6,063 nt of DNA. Origin: an uncultured Bacilli bacterium. GTDB taxonomy: Bacteria; Bacillota_I; Bacilli_A; RF39; UBA660. The notes under the pieces were generated by a model, which worked only from the letters and a program-made list of their open reading frames with translations, ran no database searches and was not told where the DNA came from. Made by a program: the position numbers and the translations under genes. Location: contig CALVPL010000003.1 of assembly GCA_944351315.1 (NCBI GenBank), positions 1-6,063 of the forward strand, given 5' to 3'. This document shows positions 1-5,924 of this stretch, in pieces; within the stretch, counting starts at the first letter, position 1; the number at the start of each line of letters is the position of its first letter.

Positions 1-278
1 TGGATTATGCTAGAGAGTTTCGGTTGCCTCATAAATATTTTTTGTTTGTTCCTTTTTGCTATCGTTTCTCACTTAGAGATCCGGATATGCTTCAAAAAAT
101 TCAAGAAGATGATGTCTTTCAAATGTATATAGAAAAAGCTTTATGCTTAGAAATGAAAAAACTTTTAAAGGAAGTTCAAGAAGAACAAGCTTTATTCGTG
201 CCAGAAGAACTTGCTGAATCTTTTGAAAACTTTTTTAGCAAATCTCAATCTATTTTAAAAATGTATCTTAAACGATAA
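1..278 (+). CDS. 3' end of an unrecognised protein gene (partial)
   Basis: This frame is open from the left edge (first full codon at position 3) to a TAA at 276-278, giving the last 91 residues of a longer protein. A TTG at 24 could start an 84-residue product, but no Shine-Dalgarno precedes it and the frame stays open upstream, so a truncated longer gene is the better reading. The visible part starts with an aromatic and basic stretch (HKYFLFVPFCYRF), followed by a charged, probably helical segment rich in Glu and Lys (for example EMKKLLKEVQEEQ) and a basic end. I see no catalytic motif, signal peptide or membrane segment, and I do not recognise the family. Its last 11 bases overlap the end of the opposing YigZ-family gene. 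I am confident that it is coding, but not about its function. Confidence 0.6.
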   Translation, partial: DYAREFRLPHKYFLFVPFCYRFSLRDPDMLQKIQEDDVFQMYIEKALCLEMKKLLKEVQEEQALFVPEELAESFENFFSKSQSILKMYLKR

Positions 279-615
279 CTTTTGCTGCGGCTTCACGATA
301 TGCTCTGGTAAGACCGCTGGCTCCTAGTTTTATTCCGCCAAAATATCGAACTACAAAAATGGCTCGGTTTTGGATGTTTTTTTGTTCTAAAACTTGATAA
401 ATCGGCATTCCACTTGTTCCGCTTGGTTCTTTATCATCACTTTTAGAAGCTGTGTTTTCTAGAATATAGGCATAGGGAATATGGCGAGCTTTTTTATGTT
501 CTTTTTTTAAAACTTCATAAAGATCTTTGGCTTCTTGTTTGGTAGTAATTTCATAATAATATGCAATAAATTTGGATTTTTTTCTTTCAATTTCAACTGT
601 ATTTAAAAGTTTCAC
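268..615 (-). CDS. Short YigZ/IMPACT-family protein (UPF0029 domain only)
   Basis: This is a complete 115-residue protein. It starts at a GTG (complement of 613-615), which has AAGGTG six bases upstream, and ends in TAA at 268-270. The UPF0029/IMPACT signature is clear: KKSKFIA near residue 12, SDDKEPSGTSG at 59-69, then VVRYFGGIKLGASGLTRAY at about 88-106. YigZ proteins are usually about 200 residues, with this N-terminal domain followed by a ferredoxin-like DUF1949 domain. Here the protein ends just after the first domain, so the second is absent. The usual SDDGEPSGT motif carries Lys in place of Gly. The biochemical role of bacterial YigZ is unsettled; eukaryotic IMPACT binds GCN1 and modulates translation-stress signalling. 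It is divergent from uvrC and convergent with the partial gene on its other side. The family call is firm, the cellular role unknown. Confidence 0.9.
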   Translation of the reverse strand: MKLLNTVEIERKKSKFIAYYYEITTKQEAKDLYEVLKKEHKKARHIPYAYILENTASKSDDKEPSGTSGMPIYQVLEQKNIQNRAIFVVRYFGGIKLGASGLTRAYREAAAKVIV

Positions 616-674
616 TTATATCACCTTAAAATTATGATACAATAAATAAAAGAAAAAGGAAATGGGGTGGAAGA
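616..674. promoter_or_regulatory. Divergent intergenic region between the YigZ-family gene and uvrC
   Basis: This 59-base gap must hold the 5' signals of two divergent genes. On the plus strand TATGAT at 633-638 is a plausible -10 box about 37 bases before the uvrC ATG, but no good -35 lies at the right distance. On the minus strand CATAAT (complement of 631-636) is a possible -10 for the YigZ-family gene, also without a clear -35, and it overlaps the plus-strand candidate. The minus-strand ribosome site AAGGTG is the complement of 622-627. The plus-strand ribosome site is the G-rich GGGGTGG at 664-670. The promoter assignments are weak; the ribosome sites are better supported. Confidence 0.4.
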
Positions 675-2453
675 ATGTTTAAGGAAAAGTTAGCCCAAAT
701 CCCAAATAAACCGGGAAGTTATCAGATGCGAAATAAAGATGGAATTATTATTTATGTTGGCAAAGCAAAAAATTTACATCGCCGAGTCAATTCTTATTTT
801 AATCGAACACAGACTGGAAAAACAGCCAAAATGGTAAGTGAAATTGCCGATTTTACCTATATTGTAACAGCTACTGAATTAGAATCTTTATTATTAGAAA
901 TTAACTTAATCAAACAATATAATCCTAAATACAACGTTTTATTAAAAGATGATAAAAGTTATCCATATATTGAATATATTGAAAAACCTTATCCTAAATT
1001 AAAAGTTTCTAGATATTTACAAATTCGTAAAAAAGATCATAAGAAACTTTTTGGACCTTATCCTAATGCTTATGCCGCCAGAAGAATCGTGAATTTATTA
1101 AATCGTCTTTATCCATTAAAAAAATGTGATGGAAATCCTAAAAAAGTGTGTTTGTATTATCATATAGGAGAGTGTTTGGGTTATTGTGAAAAAAACATTG
1201 ATCAAGAAAAACTGCAAAAAATGCAGGAAGATATTTTAGGATTTTTAAATGGAAATGATAAAATTTTAAAAGATAAAATTCTTGAAAAAATGGAAAGTTA
1301 TAGTAAAGCTTTAAATTTTGAATTAGCTTTAGAACTAAAAAAAGAATTAGATTATATTAACATTGTTTTAGATAAGCAAAAGATTACTTTACAAGATTTA
1401 ACGAATCGGGATTGTATTGGGTATTATTTTAACAATGGATATATTTCTGTTCAAATTTTATTTATTCGAAATGGAAAAATTGTTGGAGGTCATACGGATT
1501 TATTTCCAGTTGTCAGCGATTTGGAAGAAGAAATGGATTCTTATATTACAAGATTTTATGCGAAACATGAAATTCCTAAAGAGATTTTAGTTTCAGAAGA
1601 GATTGCTTCTACTGTTTTACAAAATTATTTTGAAAATAAACTTGTGGTTCCTCAAAAAGGACAGAAAAAGAATTTGGTAGATATGGCTACTGAAAATGCC
1701 AAAATCAATTTAGAAAATGAACTGGATCTCGTTTTGAAAAAGGAATATTTCACTGAAGAAGCTAATGAAGAATTACGAAAAATTTTACATTTAGATACTT
1801 TAGATCGAATTGATTTATTTGATAACTCGAATTTGTTTGGTGATTGGAGTGTATCGGGAATGGTCGTTTTTAAAAATGGGGTTCCAGCAAAAAATGAATA
1901 TCGAAAATATAAAATTAGTTTTGATAAGAATGACGATTATGGAATGATGCGAGAAGTTATATATAGACGTTATCAACGGGCTTTAGTTGAAAAAACAGAA
2001 CTTCCGAATTTAATTATTGTCGATGGAGGAATTGGTCAAATTCATGCTTGTAAAGAAGTATTAACGGCTTTAAATTTACCAATTAAAGTTTGTGGCTTAA
2101 AGAAGAATGATAAGCATAGAACTAATGATTTGGTTGATGGTGATACTTTAGAACTTATTGATATTAAAAAAGATTCTAATGTCTTTCATTATTTGACGAG
2201 AATGCAAGATGAGGTCCATAGATATACTATTACGTATCATCGTACTGTGCGAAGTAAAGGAAGTATTAGTAGTGTCTTGGATAATATTCCAGGAATAGGA
2301 GCAAAAAGAAAAAAAGAACTTATTAAAGCTTATGGAAGTGTTACTAAAATGGAAAATGCTTCTTTAGAAAGTCTTACTAAAATTTTGCCAAAAGAGGTAG
2401 CGATTTCTTTACAAGATTATTTAAAAAGCCGTAAAGAGGATAAGCAAAATTAA
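675..2453 (+). CDS. uvrC: UvrC, excinuclease ABC nuclease subunit
   Basis: This cytoplasmic nuclease makes both the 3' and 5' cuts beside DNA lesions marked by UvrA and UvrB. At 592 residues it is full length for the family. In order: a GIY-YIG nuclease domain (about 12-95) with the GSY and YVGKAKNL motifs, a conserved Arg at 36/37 and the expected catalytic Glu at 75; a four-cysteine cluster at 151, 159, 167 and 171, matching the reported UvrC iron-sulfur ligands; a UVR helical hairpin that contacts UvrB at about 203-235; an RNase H-like endonuclease domain with the Asp-Asp-His triad, read here as D383 (FDNSN), D450 (IVDGGIGQ) and H515 (DEVHRY); and a C-terminal helix-hairpin-helix region from about 536 (NIPGIGAKRKK). 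The ATG at 675 follows GGGGTGG by four bases. uvrA and uvrB are not in the window, which is common. Nothing essential is missing. Confidence 0.98.
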   Translation: MFKEKLAQIPNKPGSYQMRNKDGIIIYVGKAKNLHRRVNSYFNRTQTGKTAKMVSEIADFTYIVTATELESLLLEINLIKQYNPKYNVLLKDDKSYPYIEYIEKPYPKLKVSRYLQIRKKDHKKLFGPYPNAYAARRIVNLLNRLYPLKKCDGNPKKVCLYYHIGECLGYCEKNIDQEKLQKMQEDILGFLNGNDKILKDKILEKMESYSKALNFELALELKKELDYINIVLDKQKITLQDLTNRDCIGYYFNNGYISVQILFIRNGKIVGGHTDLFPVVSDLEEEMDSYITRFYAKHEIPKEILVSEEIASTVLQNYFENKLVVPQKGQKKNLVDMATENAKINLENELDLVLKKEYFTEEANEELRKILHLDTLDRIDLFDNSNLFGDWSVSGMVVFKNGVPAKNEYRKYKISFDKNDDYGMMREVIYRRYQRALVEKTELPNLIIVDGGIGQIHACKEVLTALNLPIKVCGLKKNDKHRTNDLVDGDTLELIDIKKDSNVFHYLTRMQDEVHRYTITYHRTVRSKGSISSVLDNIPGIGAKRKKELIKAYGSVTKMENASLESLTKILPKEVAISLQDYLKSRKEDKQN

Positions 2454-2505
2454 TTCTTTTAAAAAATGTATATATTGTGCCTATAACTTCTTTAAAAACT
2501 TAATG

Positions 2506-2536
2506 AGCTTTAATCTGGTGATTTAAAGCTTTTTTT
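2506..2536 (+). terminator. Intrinsic terminator after uvrC
   Basis: AGCTTTAA at 2506-2513 pairs with TTAAAGCT at 2523-2530 across a nine-base loop, and seven T residues run through 2530-2536. The 8-bp stem is AT-rich and so modest, but its place about 50 bases after the uvrC stop and before the next promoter fits rho-independent termination of uvrC. Apart from this hairpin and the promoter at 2589-2617, I see nothing definite in the 189-base gap 2454-2642. Confidence 0.7.
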
Positions 2537-2588
2537 ACTTTTCTTGTGTAAAATTTAGTTAAAAAATGCTTTTTAAGCTTGTCTAAAA

Positions 2589-2617
2589 TTGACATCTTTT
2601 TCTTCTTTACGTATACT
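2589..2617 (+). promoter_or_regulatory. Near-consensus sigma70-type promoter for the anchored protein gene
   Basis: A perfect -35 box TTGACA (2589-2594) is followed after exactly 17 bases by TATACT (2612-2617), a five-of-six match to the -10 consensus. Transcription should begin around 2624, leaving a leader of about 19 bases carrying AAAGGA at 2627-2632 ahead of the ATG at 2643. This is the strongest promoter in the window by sequence, and it implies that the downstream gene is its own transcription unit. No operator-like repeat is evident around it. Confidence 0.85.
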
Positions 2618-2642
2618 TATATTAATAAAGGATATGGTATTC

Positions 2643-3887
2643 ATGAGAAAAAAATATACAGTTACATTAATTGCTATCGCGATTTTAATTGTTCTTTTAC
2701 TTGGAGTAGAAGTACATTATCAATCTTATACAAGTGAAAAAAGCGATTTAAGTGCTTTTATTAAAGTGGAGGAAGGCCTTTCTATTAATTATTTGAATGG
2801 TACAGAAATAGAGGTTCATAAAAAAAGTCAACAAGTTGAATTTTCTGTTACAAATCAACTTACTGAGACTCTTTATTATAATATAGATATCTTACGGGTG
2901 GATCCAGAGGTTTCGGCGACTTATCGATTGGTTTCTTCGGATTCTAATTTTCAAGAAATTATTCAACCACTTACCCAAAATGCAATCGCTTCTAGAATAG
3001 CTATTTTGCCAGGAGATACGCACCGTTATCAAATGGAAATTATTAATGATGATCGAAATGAATTTGTTTTTGAATTGGCTATTACAAAAGAAAATGTCGA
3101 TAATAGTTTTGCCAATACAATTTTAAATAACAATGATATTAAAGAAAATGTTACTACTTTATTTAATACGACGGCAACTGAAAATGAAGGTCTTATTAAA
3201 AAGAGCACCGAGCATGGAAGCGAATATTATTTCCGTGGGAATATTTCTAATAATTATGTTTCATTTGCTAACTTGCTTTGGCGAATCGTCAAAATTAATG
3301 AAGATAATACAGTAAAATTGGTTTTAGATAATACAACTGAATCTTTGGTGGCAATGAACAATCAAGAACAGGTTGGCAATACAGATTTTTTAATGAGTAA
3401 TGCTTATCAAAATTTGACAAATTGGTATAATACGTATTTGCTTTCTTATGATGATTATATTGCAAGTACTTATTATTGTTTTGACAATAGTGTTTCTACA
3501 GATGAAATGGGGCAAATTAATTATTTATCCGATATTCGATTGTTTACAGATTATTTGCCAAATACAGTTTGTAGTGGTCTTAATGTTTCAGCAAAAATTG
3601 CTTTATTAACTGCCGATGAAGTGATGATGGCTGGGGCAACTAATACAGGAAATAATTCATATTATTTATATTTGAATGGATTACAAGCTTCTTGGTGGAC
3701 TATGACTCCTAATAAAAAAGAAAATAATGTTTTATCTTATATTACTGTTAGTAAAGATGGAGCTCTTACTAAAGATGTCAGTGAGACAAGTGCGTTGTTT
3801 TTAAGACCAAGTATTACGATTACTCGTAAAACGATCGCGACTGGATCTGGAACTATTGATGATCCATACGTTTTAAGTTTGATGTAA
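2643..3887 (+). CDS. Membrane-anchored extracytoplasmic protein of unknown function
   Basis: The product is 414 residues from the ATG at 2643. The frame is open further upstream, to a TTG at 2589, but that TTG is part of the -35 box and AAAGGA at 2627-2632 serves the 2643 start, so the longer version is unlikely. The N-terminus is MRKK followed by a hydrophobic segment (about 5-24), a signal anchor or uncleaved signal peptide that places the rest outside the membrane. Residues about 30-155 look beta-rich (FSVTNQL, LPGDTHRYQM). From about 190 comes a second module with YYFRGN, FANLLWRIVKI (W213), a cysteine pair at 279 and 310 that could form a disulfide, SWWTMTP (W351-W352), then FLRPSITI and a GSGTIDDPYVL end. 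From memory, modules of this kind (YWRI and WW(T/L)xxP motifs, GTGTxxDPYVL end, near DUF6273) recur in surface proteins of gut Bacillota. I see no sortase motif, lipobox or catalytic signature. A role in adhesion or sensing would be a guess. Confidence 0.85.
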   Translation: MRKKYTVTLIAIAILIVLLLGVEVHYQSYTSEKSDLSAFIKVEEGLSINYLNGTEIEVHKKSQQVEFSVTNQLTETLYYNIDILRVDPEVSATYRLVSSDSNFQEIIQPLTQNAIASRIAILPGDTHRYQMEIINDDRNEFVFELAITKENVDNSFANTILNNNDIKENVTTLFNTTATENEGLIKKSTEHGSEYYFRGNISNNYVSFANLLWRIVKINEDNTVKLVLDNTTESLVAMNNQEQVGNTDFLMSNAYQNLTNWYNTYLLSYDDYIASTYYCFDNSVSTDEMGQINYLSDIRLFTDYLPNTVCSGLNVSAKIALLTADEVMMAGATNTGNNSYYLYLNGLQASWWTMTPNKKENNVLSYITVSKDGALTKDVSETSALFLRPSITITRKTIATGSGTIDDPYVLSLM

Positions 3888-3923
3888 ACCTAACAATTTA
3901 AAATGTAAAAAAAAATAAAAAAT

Positions 3924-3986
3924 GTGTATAATACTATGTAAAGTAGTCAAGTTCGTTGACTACTTTTTTCCTTTTTTTGGTAAACT
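3924..3986 (+). promoter_or_regulatory. Candidate promoters on either side of a hairpin, upstream of the small membrane protein gene
   Basis: Two candidates are visible. The first has a perfect TATAAT at 3927-3932 preceded by TGTG, with a weak -35 (TGTAAA, 3904-3909) at 17 bases; it would start transcription near 3939, at the foot of the hairpin 3940-3966. The second has TTGACT (3956-3961), lying in the descending arm of that hairpin, and an extended -10 TGGTAAACT (3978-3986) with a long 19-base spacer; it would start near 3993, leaving a very short leader. The sequence alone does not decide which is used. The first has the better -10, the second avoids the U-tract. Confidence 0.5.
3940..3970 (+). 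terminator. Strong hairpin with U-tract
   Basis: AAAGTAGTCAA (3940-3950) pairs perfectly with TTGACTACTTT (3956-3966) around the five-base loop GTTCG, and a run of six T residues spans 3964-3969, followed by a second T-run at 3972-3978. The 11-bp stem makes this the best intrinsic terminator in the window. It begins 52 bases after the stop of the anchored protein gene and most simply terminates it. Because a TATAAT lies just upstream, it might instead or also act at the 5' end of a transcript of the next gene. Confidence 0.8.
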
Positions 3987-4003
3987 AATATCAGGTGAGG
4001 AGA

Positions 4004-4576
4004 ATGATGGATTTATTTAACGACGTGATTAATGTGTTTGCAAGTTTTGGGCTTGTTGATTATATTTTATATATTTCAGTTGTAACATTAATCATCTTAG
4101 TTGTTTCTTTAATATATGTAATGAAGAATGAAAAGGAAATGTTAGAAGAGAAAAGTGTTGAGGAAGTGAAGGAAGAGATGAATGAGCCTACAGTTTTAAA
4201 TGAGGAACTAAATTTGCGGGATATAGTAAGTACAATTGATGAAAATCCGAAGCCTTTAATTGATATGACAGCTTATGAAGAAGAACAAGAACAAAAAGCT
4301 ATAATTAGTTATGATGAACTTATTCGAGATGTAAACAATAAATCAATTTCGTATGATAAAGAAGAGCTTGTCGATGATGTTATTCCAGTAAAACGAATTC
4401 AAATGAATATGGAGCTTCCTAAAAGAAAAGAAACTATTATTCAAGATTTGAATTTAACTCAAAAAGAACCAAAAATAGAGATCGAACCAATTCAATCTAC
4501 TTCTAAATTATTTTCTTATGAAAAAGAAGAAGCTTTTTTAAAAGCTTTAAAAGAATTAAATGAATTGTTAAACTAA
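4004..4576 (+). CDS. Small single-pass membrane protein with a long acidic cytoplasmic tail, function unknown
   Basis: The product is about 190 residues. The start is ATG 4004 or the adjacent ATG 4007; the AGGTGAGGAG run at 3993-4002 serves either (AGGTGA is five bases before 4004). A GTG at 3995 lies inside this ribosome site and is rejected. Residues about 1-19 could form an amphipathic helix (MMDLFNDVINVF), and 20-40 are one hydrophobic span ending in YVMKNEK, so by the positive-inside rule the C-terminal 150 residues face the cytoplasm. That tail is rich in Glu, Asp and Lys and probably partly disordered, with islands that look conserved: IDMTAYEEEQEQKAIISYDELI near the middle, and a terminal leucine-rich helix (EAFLKALKELNELLN). 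The plan of one membrane span, a charged linker and a terminal interaction helix resembles adaptor or cell-division tether proteins in outline only. I do not recognise the family. It appears to be a transcription unit of its own. Confidence 0.85.
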   Translation: MMDLFNDVINVFASFGLVDYILYISVVTLIILVVSLIYVMKNEKEMLEEKSVEEVKEEMNEPTVLNEELNLRDIVSTIDENPKPLIDMTAYEEEQEQKAIISYDELIRDVNNKSISYDKEELVDDVIPVKRIQMNMELPKRKETIIQDLNLTQKEPKIEIEPIQSTSKLFSYEKEEAFLKALKELNELLN

Positions 4577-4593
4577 AAGTTACGTGTTAAAAT
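4565..4593 (+). promoter_or_regulatory. Extended -10 promoter for mtaB
   Basis: TTGTTA (4565-4570, four of six -35 positions) is separated by exactly 17 bases from TAAAAT (4588-4593, five of six -10 positions), and TGT directly before the -10 supplies the extended TGn element. Transcription would start near 4600, leaving a leader of about 22 bases with GGGGTGA before the mtaB ATG. The -35 overlaps the last codons of the upstream gene, and the -10 lies in the loop of the hairpin 4575-4606. Confidence 0.7.
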
Positions 4594-4609
4594 AGATGTA
4601 ACTTTTTTT
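4575..4609 (+). terminator. Intrinsic terminator after the small membrane protein gene
   Basis: AAAAGTTAC (4575-4583) pairs with GTAACTTTT (4598-4606) as a 9-bp stem with a 14-base loop, followed by T residues to 4609. The ascending arm starts within the TAA stop codon at 4574-4576, so the hairpin is as close to the upstream gene as it could be. The large loop holds the -10 box of the mtaB promoter. Confidence 0.7.
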
Positions 4610-4622
4610 GTGGGGTGAAAAC

Positions 4623-5891
4623 ATGAAATTTAAAATTATCACATTAGGGTGTAAAGTGAATGCTTATGAATCAGAAATGATGAAGGAAAAACTTTTAAAA
4701 GCTGGATATACTTATGATGAAGAAGCACCAGAGATTATTTTACTTAATACTTGTAGTGTTACAAATGTTGCCGATCAAAAATCCAAAAAAATGGCGAGAC
4801 ATTATCGAAGAGAAAATCCGAATGCTATTTTAGTTATATGCGGTTGTTCTTCTGAAAACAATAAAAATGCTTATGAAGAAGTACAGCCACAAATTTTGCT
4901 TGGAAATAGGAAAAAGAGTGAAATTGTAAATTTGTTAGAAACTTATTTTAAAACGCATGAAAAATATCAATTTTTTGCTGGAACAAGAAAACTTTCGTTT
5001 GAAGATATGCAGATTGAGAAATTTACAACTCATACTAGAGCTTTTGTTAAGATTGAAGATGGTTGTGATAACTTTTGTAGTTATTGTGTGATTCCTTATG
5101 TAAGAGGTTCTATTCGTCATAAAGATTTTGATACCGTTTTAAAAGAGGTAGAAACATTAGTTTTTCATGGTCATCAAGAGATTGTTTTTACAGGAATTCA
5201 TACGGGATCTTATCAAAGTTCTAATGGTAAGGATTTAACGGATTTGATTCATGAAGTAAGTAAGTTTGAAGGATTAAAAAGAATTCGTATTTCTTCTATT
5301 GAAATTACTGAATTAAAAGAGAAGTTTTTAAAAGAATTAAAAGAAAATCCGAAAATTTGTGATCATCTTCATATTCCTTTACAGGCTGGTTCCGATGACA
5401 TTTTAAAAAAGATGAGTCGTAAGTATACGGTGAATGAGTATAAAAAAATTATTGAACAAATTCGCTTGGTTCGACCAAATATTTCTATAACAACCGACAT
5501 TATTGTGGGATTTCCTGGTGAAACAGAAGAGTTGTTTTTAGAAACTTTAAAAACTGCTTCTTCTTTAGAATTTAGTAAGATTCATGTTTTTCCTTATTCT
5601 GTTCGAGAAAAAACCGCGGCTAGTTTGATGCCTAATCATGTTTCTAGTGAAGAGAAGCATCGACGAAGTAAAGAACTTACAGCTTTATCAAAAAAACTAG
5701 AAAAAGAGTATGCTGAAAAGTTTTTAGGACAAGAACTAGAAGTGCTTATAGAAAAAAGTGGCGAGGAAAGTATTGGAACTACTTCAAATTATTTAAAAGT
5801 TAAAATAAGTGAAAATCTTCCTAATAATACTTTAGTTTCTGTAAAAATTCTTTCTTATGATGGTTTTTGTTTACATGGCACAAAAATTTAA
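4623..5891 (+). CDS. mtaB: MtaB, tRNA t6A37 C2-methylthiotransferase
   Basis: This radical-SAM enzyme converts t6A at position 37 of tRNAs to 2-methylthio-t6A, which stabilises codon-anticodon pairing, notably in lysine tRNA. The product is 422 residues from ATG 4623, just after GGGGTGA at 4612-4618; an in-frame TTG at 4608 lies in the T-run of the terminator and is rejected. The N-terminal UPF0004 domain holds the three auxiliary-cluster cysteines C10 (TLGCKVNAYES), C44 (NTCSVTNVAD) and C75 (CGCSSE). The radical-SAM CxxxCxxC is C148-C152-C155 (DGCDNFCSYCVIPYVRG), followed by HLHIPLQAGSDDILKKM and TTDIIVGFPGETEE. A TRAM RNA-binding domain fills about 367-422. The TLGCKVNAYES form and overall match point to MtaB (YqeV type) rather than MiaB or RimO. 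It seems to be expressed from the promoter at 4565-4593, and no terminator separates it from the next gene. Confidence 0.95.
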   Translation: MKFKIITLGCKVNAYESEMMKEKLLKAGYTYDEEAPEIILLNTCSVTNVADQKSKKMARHYRRENPNAILVICGCSSENNKNAYEEVQPQILLGNRKKSEIVNLLETYFKTHEKYQFFAGTRKLSFEDMQIEKFTTHTRAFVKIEDGCDNFCSYCVIPYVRGSIRHKDFDTVLKEVETLVFHGHQEIVFTGIHTGSYQSSNGKDLTDLIHEVSKFEGLKRIRISSIEITELKEKFLKELKENPKICDHLHIPLQAGSDDILKKMSRKYTVNEYKKIIEQIRLVRPNISITTDIIVGFPGETEELFLETLKTASSLEFSKIHVFPYSVREKTAASLMPNHVSSEEKHRRSKELTALSKKLEKEYAEKFLGQELEVLIEKSGEESIGTTSNYLKVKISENLPNNTLVSVKILSYDGFCLHGTKI

Positions 5892-5924
5892 AAAAATATA
5901 ACGATATAAAGGAGAATTGGATGA

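Noticed and set aside
2459..2530. Possible small RNA after uvrC: TTAAAA, 17 bases, TATAAC (2482-2487), ending at the terminator.
   Set aside because: The boxes match poorly and such matches are frequent by chance in AT-rich DNA; the hairpin is explained as the uvrC terminator.
2568..2578. Small inverted repeat GCTT-TTT-AAGC before the promoter at 2589.
   Set aside because: The four-pair stem has a three-base loop and no T-run, too weak to call a terminator or operator.
3133..3315. A 60-codon plus-strand frame inside the anchored protein gene.
   Set aside because: It is an out-of-frame shadow of a longer gene with good start signals of its own.
4935..5120. A 61-codon open frame on the minus strand inside mtaB.
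   Set aside because: It lies opposite the radical-SAM motif region of mtaB and has no recognisable protein features.
5870..5902. Possible RhuM promoter: TTTACA (5870-5875) and TATAAC (5897-5902).
   Set aside because: The 21-base spacer is too long for a sigma70-type promoter; without an extended -10 it is not supported.
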